Below are positions 1-7,640 of a stretch of DNA of 64,000 nt, piece after piece (position 1 is the first letter of the stretch; every line of letters begins with the position of its first letter). A model generated the notes under the pieces. It was not told the DNA's origin. It saw only the letters and a program-made list of their open reading frames with translations, and did no database searches. The stretch spans positions 1 to 64,000 of the forward strand of contig CAVPSX010000005.1 in NCBI GenBank assembly GCA_963708515.1. Reading direction: 5' to 3'. The DNA is from JAPLJM01 sp963708515. GTDB taxonomy: Bacteria > Desulfobacterota > Syntrophia > Syntrophales > Fen-1087. Position numbers and translations under genes: made by a program.

Positions 1-63
1 TCTGAAAACAACAATTTATCTTTAACATCGCGATGTCGTAAGAAGTGAGGATTATGGGTTGCG

Positions 64-567
64 TTAATTTTTCAAATTGATATGCCCTTCTTTTGAAATG
101 GGGAAATTGAGGGATCCGAAGGTCGTTTTGATGACAGTCTTTCCCTCTATCTTATAAGGCAAGCCATCACCGGTAATAATGGTCTTCAGGCTTCCGCCCC
201 AGTCTTTGAACTTTGCAACGACAGGTGCCTGTACCCGCATTATGGATGACGAGGGAATCAGGAGTTCCTTTTCTAAACGCCCGTTCCCGATCTCTTCATT
301 GTTAAGGTAAATCGTGTATTCAAAAGACTTGAGCGTCAGGTCAAAATGATTCGGATTTTGTACATCGAGACCGAGGAGAAGATTCATCTCTGTAAAAGAG
401 CGGGGGCTCAAGATGATCTCACGAAGGACAAATGAGGGCTTTTCCAGGACCCAACTCAAGCAAGAGACAAGCAGCATGGAAAGGGCAAAGAGACTGATCA
501 GGAATTGCTTTTTCACGATGGGAACATATGAAGAATTATCTTGTGTGTCAATTGAATTTTTTACCAT
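64..567 (-). CDS. LEA14-like (WHy domain) lipoprotein
   Basis: A protein of up to 167 residues. A short basic stretch and hydrophobic run end in LLVSC, a good lipobox, so it is probably a lipoprotein. The remainder (FVLREIILSPRS, then LDVQNPNHFDLTLKSFEYTIYLN) is typical of the LEA type 2/WHy beta-sandwich found in small bacterial periplasmic proteins; their role is thought to be stress or envelope related, and no function is known here. The furthest start is ATG at 567, but a good promoter (523-551) lies inside that 5' part and an in-frame GTG at 516 gives MKKQFLISLF, a cleaner signal peptide. I favour GTG 516, which would make the mRNA almost leaderless. It follows cbiO by 41 bases but probably has its own promoter. 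Confidence 0.7.
   Translation of the reverse strand: MVKNSIDTQDNSSYVPIVKKQFLISLFALSMLLVSCLSWVLEKPSFVLREIILSPRSFTEMNLLLGLDVQNPNHFDLTLKSFEYTIYLNNEEIGNGRLEKELLIPSSSIMRVQAPVVAKFKDWGGSLKTIITGDGLPYKIEGKTVIKTTFGSLNFPISKEGHINLKN
523..551 (-). promoter_or_regulatory. sigma-70-like promoter of the shared TTGACACACAA type
   Basis: On the minus strand TTGACA (551-546) and TATGTT (528-523) are separated by 17 bp, and the -35 box continues as TTGACACACAA. The same arrangement occurs before cydA, the cupin gene and the TMEM175 gene. Transcription should start close to 516, which coincides with an in-frame GTG of the LEA14-like gene. Confidence 0.5.
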
Positions 568-608
568 AAAATATGGGGTGCGGTATCAGCGATCATCTGT
601 TCATTCAC

Positions 609-1343
609 TCAGCGTGACTGGAGGGACAGTGGAAGCTCCAGATTGTTTCCCTCAAGCAGCTCTCTGTTTGTGAGGATCTCTGCCGACCAGCCGTCCGCCA
701 CGACTTTGCCGTCTTTGAGCACGATGGAGCGTTTACAAACATCGAGGATCAGGTCGAGGTCGTGTGAGGCGATGATCTTGGAATGGCTGAAGGTCTTGAG
801 CAGCATGATCAGCAATCGCCTCGACCTGGGGTCAAGGCTTGCCGCAGGCTCGTCCATCGCCAGAATGTCGGGTTCCATCGCCATGACCGAGGCGATGGCG
901 ACGGCCCTTTTCTGACCGGCGGAAAGGTGGTGCGGCGGTTTGTCGCGCAGGTCGAGGCTGTACACCATGCTCAGAGCCCCATGGACCCGCTCCCGCACGT
1001 GCGCTGCATCCATGCCGAGGTTGAGGGGGCCGAATGCAACGTCGTCAAAGACCGTCGGCATAAAAAGCTGGTCATCCGGATTTTCAAAAACGATACCGAC
1101 CTTCCTCCGGATTTCACGCCTTGTCTTACGCGTAAGCAGGAGATCACCGATGGTCACCGATCCTGACGTCGGCATCAGGCTGCCGTTCATATGCTGGAGA
1201 AGCGTGGATTTTCCCGCCCCGTTGGCGCCGATGACGCCGACCGATTCCCCATGGGTCATCCTGAAATGAATGCCCTTGAGCGCTTCCGTTCCGTCGGGAT
1301 AGCGGAAGGACACGTTTTTGAACTCAACCATATGATGACTCAT
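609..1343 (-). CDS. cbiO: ECF transporter ATPase CbiO (nickel/cobalt uptake)
   Basis: 244-residue ABC ATPase that powers nickel or cobalt uptake together with CbiQ and CbiM. Visible motifs are Walker A GANGAGKST (residues 39-47), Q-loop region FENPDDQLF (near 86-94, the variant typical of ECF A-components), signature LSAGQ (140-144), Walker B ILAMDEP (160-166) and the switch histidine in ASHD (194). Length is normal for the family. The start overlaps the cbiQ stop by 4 bases, so translation is probably coupled. Its place downstream of cbiM and cbiQ and near nikR argues for nickel as the main substrate. Confidence 0.93.
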   Translation of the reverse strand: MSHHMVEFKNVSFRYPDGTEALKGIHFRMTHGESVGVIGANGAGKSTLLQHMNGSLMPTSGSVTIGDLLLTRKTRREIRRKVGIVFENPDDQLFMPTVFDDVAFGPLNLGMDAAHVRERVHGALSMVYSLDLRDKPPHHLSAGQKRAVAIASVMAMEPDILAMDEPAASLDPRSRRLLIMLLKTFSHSKIIASHDLDLILDVCKRSIVLKDGKVVADGWSAEILTNRELLEGNNLELPLSLQSR

Positions 1344-2149
1344 CGCAACAGCTCCTGTGCAATGTGGCCGATTCCTTCGGTGACCCGGAAAGAACGGAAA
1401 ACCGCGAGAAAAATGATCGTCGTCGCCAGGTACGCCAGGTCGATTGCCGCAATACGGTACTTCCTGAGGCTCGGGATGTCTCCCCGGAACCCGCGGGAAA
1501 GCATGGCGCAGTAGATCCTTTCTGCGCGATCCACCGTCCGGAACAGGAGTATCCCGACAAGGCGCGCGAACACCTTCATATCCGTGCCGTGCGTACCGAA
1601 TGACCGCATATCCCTTGCGCGAATGATCCGCATCGCCTCTTCCATGAGCACAAAAAGATAACGATACAGAAAGAGAAGTTGCGCGACAAAGATCGCCGGG
1701 AGGCCCAGTCGTCTGAGCGCATGACAGACACCGGGAAACGATGTTGTCGCGATGAGCAGAAGCGCCGCGCTGACCGTTAGGGTGAACTTCAGGAGAATTG
1801 AAAGAAAAGAGAGAAGCCCGGCCGACAGGGGGACTCCGAAGATGACGGCGACGATCCCGTCATCGAGCAGCGGGTTGAAGACGCCAATGAGAATGGCAAA
1901 GGGTGAAACGAGCAGCACTTTCCTGAAAATGAACAGGGCGGGGATTTCGCCGAGGGTTATCAGCAGCACCGGAAATAGGAAAAAAGGCGCCAACGCGACA
2001 ACCTCGTACTTGGGAAAGGAGATGACGGTGAACAAAAACAGGATCGTTGCGATCACTTTGACCCGCGGGTCCAGACGGTGTACGAAAGTATCCCCGTAGG
2101 AAAGCCGGTCAAGCCGGCCCATATCGTAATACAGAGCGTCAAAGGTCAT
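1340..2149 (-). CDS. cbiQ: ECF transporter transmembrane T component CbiQ
   Basis: 269-residue membrane protein with several hydrophobic helices and the T-component pattern: the N-terminal RLSYGDTFVHRLDPRVKV and the C-terminal coupling region ARDMRSFGTHG and AMLSRGFRGD (Ala-Arg-Gly-like motifs that contact the ATPase). It couples ATP hydrolysis by CbiO to the substrate-binding CbiM. It starts 2 bases after the cbiM stop and overlaps cbiO by 4 bases, a tight cbiMQO operon. There is no sign of truncation. Confidence 0.92.
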   Translation of the reverse strand: MTFDALYYDMGRLDRLSYGDTFVHRLDPRVKVIATILFLFTVISFPKYEVVALAPFFLFPVLLITLGEIPALFIFRKVLLVSPFAILIGVFNPLLDDGIVAVIFGVPLSAGLLSFLSILLKFTLTVSAALLLIATTSFPGVCHALRRLGLPAIFVAQLLFLYRYLFVLMEEAMRIIRARDMRSFGTHGTDMKVFARLVGILLFRTVDRAERIYCAMLSRGFRGDIPSLRKYRIAAIDLAYLATTIIFLAVFRSFRVTEGIGHIAQELLR

Positions 2150-2151
2150 GT

Positions 2152-3192
2152 TTACACATTTCTCCCCCGGAATGTTCTGATCCCCATGCCGATGAGCAGA
2201 ATCAAGCCAAGAACGATTGCCGCACCGATGATGCCGGCGGCGGACGTTCCCGCATCGGCACTGGGCCAGGCAGGCGCCCCTTCCGCTTTTTTGGACTTAT
2301 TCCCGGCGGATTTCAAGTTGTAATCGGGGAGAAACGCCGTTGTTTCCTGGATACCCTTCAACACCGAAGCAATCCCGTATTCCGCTTCCGGCAGTTCACC
2401 CTTTCCGTAAACCTTTTCGATGGACCACTCCAGACCGTCAGGATGGGCGGAAGCGAACCAGGAGAGCCCTCCGCCGGTGATGACCGCCAGCACCGCGAAC
2501 GTTATCATGATCCTCCTCAGCGAAATCGCTATCTCAAGAGGGCGGGAGGCGGCGGTACTTTCGAGGAGTTCGGGTCTGGCGTTGCGCACATGGTTGATGA
2601 TGGCGGCGGTCACCAGACCCTCGATAACGCCGATGGCCAGGTGGATGGGTTGCATCAGAAGGATGAAGGCGCCGAAGGGCAATTCGCTTTTTCCGGAGAG
2701 GAGCGTTTCCATGACCACGGAGAAAGCGCCGAGCTGCAGGGCAGCGACAACGCCCATGACGGACGCGAAAAGGATACGACCGGGGCTTCTACTGTTCCCC
2801 GCTAACGGCTTGTATATGAGGGGATAGACGAGGTAGCAGGGGTAGACCCCCAGGTTCCAGATATTGCAGCCGAGGGCCAGTAGTCCGCCATCGGCGAAAA
2901 AGAGCGCCTGGACAATCAGGACCGAAGCCATAACGAGAAAGGCCGCATGGGGACCGAGGATGATGGCCAGAATCATCCCTCCGCCTAGGTGTCCGCTCGA
3001 ACCTGTCCCGGGAATTGTGAAATTGATCATCTGTGCCGCGAAAATGAAGGCGCCCAGAACGCCCATCAGGGGAATGATTCTGTCATCGATCCGTTCCCTC
3101 AGTTTCATCGATGCATATCCGCTGACCGCTGCCGTTCCGGCCCACAACGTCGTCCCTATGGCGGGGGAAAGTAAAGCATCTGCCATGTGCAT
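2152..3192 (-). CDS. cbiM: Nickel/cobalt substrate-binding protein CbiM fused to a PDGLE (CbiN-like) domain
   Basis: 346 residues. The N-terminus MHMADALLSP carries the histidine at position 2 that is part of the metal site of CbiM/NikM, and the core has GSSGHLGGGM, GPHAAF and the NIWNLG region of the family. After about residue 220 comes a further helix and a segment with AHPDGLEWSIEKVYG, the PDGLE domain that replaces a separate CbiN/NikN in many ECF metal transporters, ending in a last membrane helix. So the transporter is complete as CbiM(N)QO. The start at 3192 precedes the canonical MHMAD. The upstream 219 bases contain a repeat element that separates it from the outer-membrane gene. 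Confidence 0.92.
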   Translation of the reverse strand: MHMADALLSPAIGTTLWAGTAAVSGYASMKLRERIDDRIIPLMGVLGAFIFAAQMINFTIPGTGSSGHLGGGMILAIILGPHAAFLVMASVLIVQALFFADGGLLALGCNIWNLGVYPCYLVYPLIYKPLAGNSRSPGRILFASVMGVVAALQLGAFSVVMETLLSGKSELPFGAFILLMQPIHLAIGVIEGLVTAAIINHVRNARPELLESTAASRPLEIAISLRRIMITFAVLAVITGGGLSWFASAHPDGLEWSIEKVYGKGELPEAEYGIASVLKGIQETTAFLPDYNLKSAGNKSKKAEGAPAWPSADAGTSAAGIIGAAIVLGLILLIGMGIRTFRGRNV

Positions 3193-3222
3193 GGCGGTAC
3201 TCCTTCATGGAATGATAGCTTT

Positions 3223-3378
3223 GCAGAACCGGCGAAAAATGGTTCGCAAGCGGCGAATCAAAGATTTTTCGTTGATGGGGACACGACTCCGTCATGTCCC
3301 CATGACTAATTCATCGAGCTCAAACATATTTTCTGACGAAAAAGATTTTGAGCCGCGGCGAAGCTATTTTTCATAGGT
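3223..3378 (+). repeat. MITE-like intergenic element, copy A
   Basis: About 156 bp bounded by imperfect terminal inverted repeats. The left arm (3233-3271) starts cGAAAAATGGTTCGC and ends GATTTTTCG; the right arm (3337-3372), read in reverse complement, starts GAAAAATAGCTTCGC and ends CTTTTTCG. The centre has a hairpin GGGGACACGAC-tcc-GTCATGTCCCC. Closely similar copies lie at 39697-39854 and 55443-55622. This copy lies between the outer-membrane gene and cbiM. No coding capacity was seen. Confidence 0.8.
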
Positions 3379-3411
3379 CCCTGAAGATAAGAATGACTCA
3401 TGTGTCGCCTG

Positions 3412-4188
3412 CTAAAATCTGAACGCCATTCCCGCCATCAGCGACCAATCGGCTTCGGCGGCATTCAAGCCGCATTTCACGCCGAAGTCGACATCGAAAC
3501 GCTCGGTCACGGAGTAGATGACACCGCCGAGGAGAAAGGCGGGGTCCTTATCGGCTGTCTTGTCACGATTCCGCTCGATGCCGATGTTCCCCACGAGCTT
3601 CAGGTTCTTGACGACTTCGTACGTTGCGGCGAAGGATGCATGCCATATGTTTTTCTCTTCATCCGCCTTGTTCTCGTTCCCTATGTAGCCGACATTCACA
3701 TGGAATGACCAGGGTGCGGCTTCCTTTGAGCCAATGAAAAATGCATGATATCCGGTTCTACCGGTGCCGAGGCCTTTTTCATCATTGCCCGTCGGAATCC
3801 TCACGCCGGGTTTCAGCGCCAGACTCAGCCCGTCTTTCTCGAAGAATCGCCACTTGACCTCAACGGTCATGTCCGAGACGCCGTTTTCATCATAGACAGT
3901 GACCCCATCTGCCTTGACCTTGCCCCACTGATAGGGAAGGCTCAGAACAAGATCTGCATTCTCAATGAAACCATAGGAGAAAGTCGTTGCAATCTGACCG
4001 CCTGTTGCCTCTGCAGATACACCGCTGACAGTTTCCTTGTCGGAGTCGTACTGACCGCTGACCTCCACTTGAAACTTTCCTTTCCCCTGTGTGCCCGTGT
4101 CGTCCGTGATGAGCGGATGGGCGCCCCAGACAACCGCATGAAACAGCAGCAGCATGCTCACGAACAAACCCTTGATGATATGACGCAT
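3412..4188 (-). CDS. Outer-membrane beta-barrel protein, probable nickel-regulated
   Basis: A protein of 258 residues from ATG 4188, chosen because AAAGGAG lies about 10 bases upstream; an upstream in-frame ATG at 4215 has no good ribosome site. A signal peptide (MRHIIKGLFVSMLLLFHAVVWGA) is followed by alternating beta-strand patterns (FQVEVSGQYDS, MTVEVKWRFFE, LALKPGVRIPTG) and a C-terminal MAFRF ending in Phe, typical of barrel proteins. It resembles the transporter family related to the meta-pathway phenol-degradation barrel (PF13557-like). Its promoter region carries a NikR-type operator at 4219-4245, and it lies between nikR and cbiMQO, so a role in outer-membrane nickel passage is a reasonable inference but unproven. 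Confidence 0.75.
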   Translation of the reverse strand: MRHIIKGLFVSMLLLFHAVVWGAHPLITDDTGTQGKGKFQVEVSGQYDSDKETVSGVSAEATGGQIATTFSYGFIENADLVLSLPYQWGKVKADGVTVYDENGVSDMTVEVKWRFFEKDGLSLALKPGVRIPTGNDEKGLGTGRTGYHAFFIGSKEAAPWSFHVNVGYIGNENKADEEKNIWHASFAATYEVVKNLKLVGNIGIERNRDKTADKDPAFLLGGVIYSVTERFDVDFGVKCGLNAAEADWSLMAGMAFRF

Positions 4189-4218
4189 CTGTTCAGTTTC
4201 TCCTTTATGAATCATCCG

Positions 4219-4245
4219 GTATTATGAATTCAATATTCGTAACAC
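4219..4245 (-). promoter_or_regulatory. NikR-type operator upstream of the outer-membrane gene
   Basis: The inverted repeat GTATTATG-N11-CGTAACAC lies 31 bases upstream of the outer-membrane gene start. It has the same half-sites and the same 27-bp length as the site before nikR. From memory, the deltaproteobacterial NikR consensus is GTGTTAC-N13/14-GTAACAC, which this fits closely. Nickel-bound NikR would repress the outer-membrane gene, and cbiMQO if it is cotranscribed. Confidence 0.75.
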
Positions 4246-4265
4246 ATGCGAATAAAAAAATACGT

Positions 4266-4682
4266 CTACCCGATCTCCCGCCCCGTGCTGGACATGCTCA
4301 GGGTCACGTGACGGACCCCCTTGATGGAGGTCAAGGCGTCGGCCAGCTTCTGCACCTCTTCAGCCCTGCCCCTGGCGGCCACGATCTCAAGGCAATTGTG
4401 GTGATCGAGGTGGATGTGCTGGGTCGAGATGATCACCCCCTGGAACTCATGCTGGGTGTCGGTCACTCTGGAGAGGACGTCCCGTCTGTGGTGATCGTAG
4501 ATCAGCGTGATGGCGCCTGCCACATCGCGGCCCTCCCGCCATTCCCTCTGGACCAGCTCCCGGCGGATCAGGTCCCGCAGGGCCTCTGAGCGGTTTGTGT
4601 ACTGCCTTTCCCGGATCTGAGCATCGAAACTCATTAGGAGGGATTTTTCCAGGGAAACCCCGAAACGAACCAGTTCGGACAT
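4266..4682 (-). CDS. nikR: Nickel-responsive transcriptional regulator NikR
   Basis: 138 residues, normal for NikR. The N-terminal ribbon-helix-helix (VRFGVSLEKSLLMSFDAQI..YTNRSEALRDLIR, residues 5-40) binds DNA. The C-terminal ACT-like domain keeps the high-affinity nickel ligands: His78 in TQHEF, His89 and His91 in QHIHLDHHNC, and Cys97, equivalent to E. coli His76, His87, His89 and Cys95. It represses nickel uptake when nickel is bound. It precedes the outer-membrane and cbiMQO genes in the same direction and has its own matching operator upstream (4695-4721), indicating autoregulation. Confidence 0.95.
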   Translation of the reverse strand: MSELVRFGVSLEKSLLMSFDAQIRERQYTNRSEALRDLIRRELVQREWREGRDVAGAITLIYDHHRRDVLSRVTDTQHEFQGVIISTQHIHLDHHNCLEIVAARGRAEEVQKLADALTSIKGVRHVTLSMSSTGREIG

Positions 4683-4694
4683 CGTCAGTTCACC

Positions 4695-4739
4695 GTATTA
4701 CGTTTTTCGTTTTCATAACACAAATAAATATTCTGTCAA
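4695..4739 (-). promoter_or_regulatory. nikR promoter with overlapping NikR operator
   Basis: On the minus strand TTGACA (4739-4734) and TATGAA (4717-4712) are 16 bp apart. The operator GTATTACG-N11-CATAACAC (4695-4721 on the plus strand) covers the -10 box, so bound NikR would block its own promoter. The half-sites and spacing match the site at 4219-4245. Confidence 0.72.
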
Positions 4740-4746
4740 GATCTAT

Positions 4747-5316
4747 TCAGACCTTCTCTCTGAAGCGTGCGACGATATTTTGCCTGTGATTGCAATAAAT
4801 GAACAGGGCCGTGGCGACGGCGCCGCATGTTGCCGCGGCGCGGTAATCGCAGGCGATAATGGTTCCGCCTGCAAGAACGGCGATCATGAAAAAAGAGGCG
4901 ATGAAAGGGATACGGACGATGCCATAGACCACCACCCAGACGAGGGCGGACAGGGCTGCGGCCAAGGGGGAAATGAGGATCGTAAACCCCAGGTAGCCCG
5001 CCACGCCTCTGCCGCCGCGAAACTGATGAAAGCAGGGGAAGCGGTTGCCGAAGACGAGGGCCAGGCCCGCCCACGTTACCCATTCCGCTTCCATGACCTG
5101 AAGCGCCGTCCAGGCTACGAGGAGGGCACGCCCCAGATCAAGAATGAGGACGAAAGCGGCCCAGAGCCATCCGGCCTGTCGATAGACATTGGTGACGCCG
5201 GCATTGCCGCTGAGTTGCTGTCTCGGATCGCCTTTGTCCAGCCAGTGAAACAGTAGGATGGAAAAATTGACGGAACCCGCGAGATAGGCCGCGGCCAGCA
5301 TGAAGGCTGTCCTCAT
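4747..5316 (-). CDS. plsY: Divergent glycerol-3-phosphate acyltransferase, PlsY type
   Basis: 189-residue membrane protein with PlsY landmarks: GSVNFSILL near the N-terminus, SGNAGVTNVYR (family GATN..R loop) near residue 36, a DLGRALL segment where most PlsY have DxxKG, and PxFHQFRGGRGVA (family FKGGKGVA). PlsY transfers acyl groups from acyl-phosphate to sn-glycerol-3-phosphate. The Lys-to-Arg changes in two glycine-rich loops suggest altered specificity. It is the last gene of the lipid operon and overlaps the upstream dehydratase/PPTase gene by 4 bases. With the PlsC-like gene at 6866 it argues that the cluster product ends up in a glycerolipid. Confidence 0.82.
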   Translation of the reverse strand: MRTAFMLAAAYLAGSVNFSILLFHWLDKGDPRQQLSGNAGVTNVYRQAGWLWAAFVLILDLGRALLVAWTALQVMEAEWVTWAGLALVFGNRFPCFHQFRGGRGVAGYLGFTILISPLAAALSALVWVVVYGIVRIPFIASFFMIAVLAGGTIIACDYRAAATCGAVATALFIYCNHRQNIVARFREKV

Positions 5317-6869
5317 TCTTCCGTTCCCTTCTTCACCATCGTAAAAAGATGGTCATCAACCGTGTCGTGAAAGGCCCGATACAGGACCCCGTCAACGATT
5401 AGCCGGCTTTCGAAGCAGCCTATTGCCTGAACCCGTACAGACGTCCAGGAGGCGGCAAGGGGCCAATTCATCATCTTGGCTATTCCCTCCTTGATGGACC
5501 AGACACGCATGGATGCTTCGATGTCGCCCAGTGACGATGCCGCCGTTAAAGCCTGTTCTTCCTTCCCCATATAGATGCGCTTGGCCTTCAGAACCCTTGC
5601 GGATATCTGTTCCACATCCACACCGATGGCCTCGTCATCCGCCACGGCAATCGCATAGCGCCGATCATGGGAGAGGGAACAGAAAGCGGGGGAGTCGCTG
5701 CCGGGGACGGGACAGCAGGGATGCGTTCCGTCGGGCATGATCGTATGGATGGCGGAGGCCGGCGTCACCCTGTCCCCATGTGCCAGTTTCCGCGCCAGGT
5801 GTTTCAGGGCGAGGCGGCCCGCCAGATAGCTTTTCTGTCTGGCCTTCCCCATACGTTCAAAGCGCTCCTGTTCATGTGGGGAAAGGGCCCGGGCTGCGAA
5901 AGGCGCCATGGCATTCAACTCAATGATGGTCGCAGCCCGGATGTGCTCCCGAATATTGGCGAGAGGGGTCGCCTCTTTGTTCAGTACCCAGCCGGGGGGC
6001 TTGAGACGGCCCTTGGAGACATCCTTCATGGTGACGCCGCAAAGCTGTTCGCACAGGTCTCCTTCGCCATTGAAAATCCAGATATCGAAGCGCAGGAAGT
6101 CCTCCGTGACGGACAAGGGAAGAATGGCGCCGTGGTAAAGTTCTCCCGGAACGGTGGGATGAACGACCCTTCTCTCCTCAAACCCCACCGGGAAGGCCAC
6201 CCGGTTATGAAACCTCTGCCCCCAGGCGCACGCAGCGTGCAGGGCCCCGTCCAAAGGGAAGGGGGACCCCAGGGGTTCCGTAGATACCGGGTGTTTCGCT
6301 GCAAAGACGCGGCACAGCGCGCCGTTTTCATTAAGAAAGACGGTATCCGTAACGTTTTGGAAGGCCGGTCCAAACGGTACGAGGTCGCGGTATAAGGCTT
6401 GGGCGGGGATTCCGAAGACCATGCCGTCCAGGGCGGCGGCCAGATCCACGGGAAGCGCCGGGCCTGAATCTTCCGGTTCGGCAAAATCGACGACGGTATG
6501 GACCTTTGATCTTTTGATCCCAGCGCCCGGCATCACGCCGGTGGTCATCAATCGTGAGGTCATGCGGCCGTTTTCATAGACATCCAGTTCATGCCAGGCG
6601 TCGATGACATCTGTTTGCCTGTCGATCACCAAAAAATGGTCGAACGAGGCCCGGCGCATGCAACGCACCGGCGTTCCCGGTCGATAAGCCTGCAATGAAC
6701 CGGCCAGATGTTGCAGGATGACTGCTGCCGGCAATACGACTTTTCCGGAAAAATGATGATCTCTGAGGTAGGGTCGAACGGGCATGGCCAGGGGGAGACG
6801 GATATGCGCCTCTGCCAGTGACCGTGTCGCGGGGGGAGGCAGCGGCGCGGGAAGGACAGATTTTTTCAT
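5313..6869 (-). CDS. Polyketide dehydratase-like domain fused to 4'-phosphopantetheinyl transferase
   Basis: 518 residues with two domains. Residues ~20-290 look like a double hot-dog polyketide dehydratase: RPYLRDHHFSGKVVLPAA (family HxxxGxxxxP) and the second half PLDGALHAACAW. Residues ~320-518 are a phosphopantetheinyl transferase: IGVDVEQIS (magnesium-binding Asp/Glu) and WSIKEGIAKMMNWP (family WxxKEAxxK). The first part would dehydrate 3-hydroxyacyl-ACP and the second would activate the cluster's carrier proteins. The fusion is open throughout. It overlaps its neighbours on both sides by 4 bases, so it is embedded in the operon. Confidence 0.82.
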   Translation of the reverse strand: MKKSVLPAPLPPPATRSLAEAHIRLPLAMPVRPYLRDHHFSGKVVLPAAVILQHLAGSLQAYRPGTPVRCMRRASFDHFLVIDRQTDVIDAWHELDVYENGRMTSRLMTTGVMPGAGIKRSKVHTVVDFAEPEDSGPALPVDLAAALDGMVFGIPAQALYRDLVPFGPAFQNVTDTVFLNENGALCRVFAAKHPVSTEPLGSPFPLDGALHAACAWGQRFHNRVAFPVGFEERRVVHPTVPGELYHGAILPLSVTEDFLRFDIWIFNGEGDLCEQLCGVTMKDVSKGRLKPPGWVLNKEATPLANIREHIRAATIIELNAMAPFAARALSPHEQERFERMGKARQKSYLAGRLALKHLARKLAHGDRVTPASAIHTIMPDGTHPCCPVPGSDSPAFCSLSHDRRYAIAVADDEAIGVDVEQISARVLKAKRIYMGKEEQALTAASSLGDIEASMRVWSIKEGIAKMMNWPLAASWTSVRVQAIGCFESRLIVDGVLYRAFHDTVDDHLFTMVKKGTEE

Positions 6870-7630
6870 GGCGTCATCTTCCGTTCCAGGAGCGCCCTGG
6901 CCTCTTCCATGAGCATGGCCGTGGACTGGTTATCCCGGTCATAGGCGGGCGTGAGTCGCCCGGCCAGTTCCACATCGATGGTACAGGCGTCGCGCGTATT
7001 GAATAACCAGCCGTCCGGGGGATAGAGTTTCTGAGTGTTCCGGATGGACACGACCACGATAGGCGCCCGGCAGAGGCGGGCGATGCGGAAGGCCCCCTTG
7101 TCGAATGGCCCGATGCGGCCGTCACGGCTTCTTGTTCCCTCGGGGAAAATAAAGAGGTTGCCGCCGCTTGCCAGATAATCCGCCATGCTTTTAATCTGGG
7201 TCATCATGGCGTCCGAAAATCCGCCGTTCGTGATTGATGGCATGTACCCGGAGACCTTCAATATCCAACCGAATACAGGATAGCCGAAATAATCTTTTTT
7301 GACGATGGTCTTCTGTTTGTCGTAGAGCGACACGAACAGGATGGGATCGAGAAAGGAGCGGTGGTTGGCGATGATGATGGATGAGCGAAGAGAGGCGACC
7401 TCTTCCGCTATGTGCCATCGCACACCGGGAATCAGCATGCGCACCAGGGAAAAAAAATACCGATGGAGGCGATGGTTCAACCGCTGGAACGCCCCTTCTT
7501 TGCTTTTTGAGAAATAATAGGCGTACAGGTAAAAGGGTGAAAAAAACACGAGGTAGCCCATGATGTACCAGATCCAGAGGGCGAGCGTGATAATGACATC
7601 AATGATGCGTGTTCTTGACAGAGGAAGCAT
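6866..7630 (-). CDS. 1-acyl-glycerol-3-phosphate acyltransferase-like protein (PlsC family)
   Basis: 254 residues with an N-terminal membrane segment (ALWIWYIMGYLVFFSPFYLYAYYF). Motif I is NHRSFLD (NHxxxxD, His/Asp catalytic pair, near residue 90), motif III is FPEGTRSRDG (near residue 161), and APIVVVSI follows as motif IV. It probably places an acyl chain on the second position of lysophosphatidate or on a related lipid. It sits between the dehydratase/PPTase gene (4-base overlap) and a ketosynthase (10-base gap), so it is part of the lipid operon. Whether the donor is acyl-ACP from this pathway is inference. Confidence 0.85.
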   Translation of the reverse strand: MLPLSRTRIIDVIITLALWIWYIMGYLVFFSPFYLYAYYFSKSKEGAFQRLNHRLHRYFFSLVRMLIPGVRWHIAEEVASLRSSIIIANHRSFLDPILFVSLYDKQKTIVKKDYFGYPVFGWILKVSGYMPSITNGGFSDAMMTQIKSMADYLASGGNLFIFPEGTRSRDGRIGPFDKGAFRIARLCRAPIVVVSIRNTQKLYPPDGWLFNTRDACTIDVELAGRLTPAYDRDNQSTAMLMEEARALLERKMTP

Positions 7631-7640
7631 GAGAACGCCG

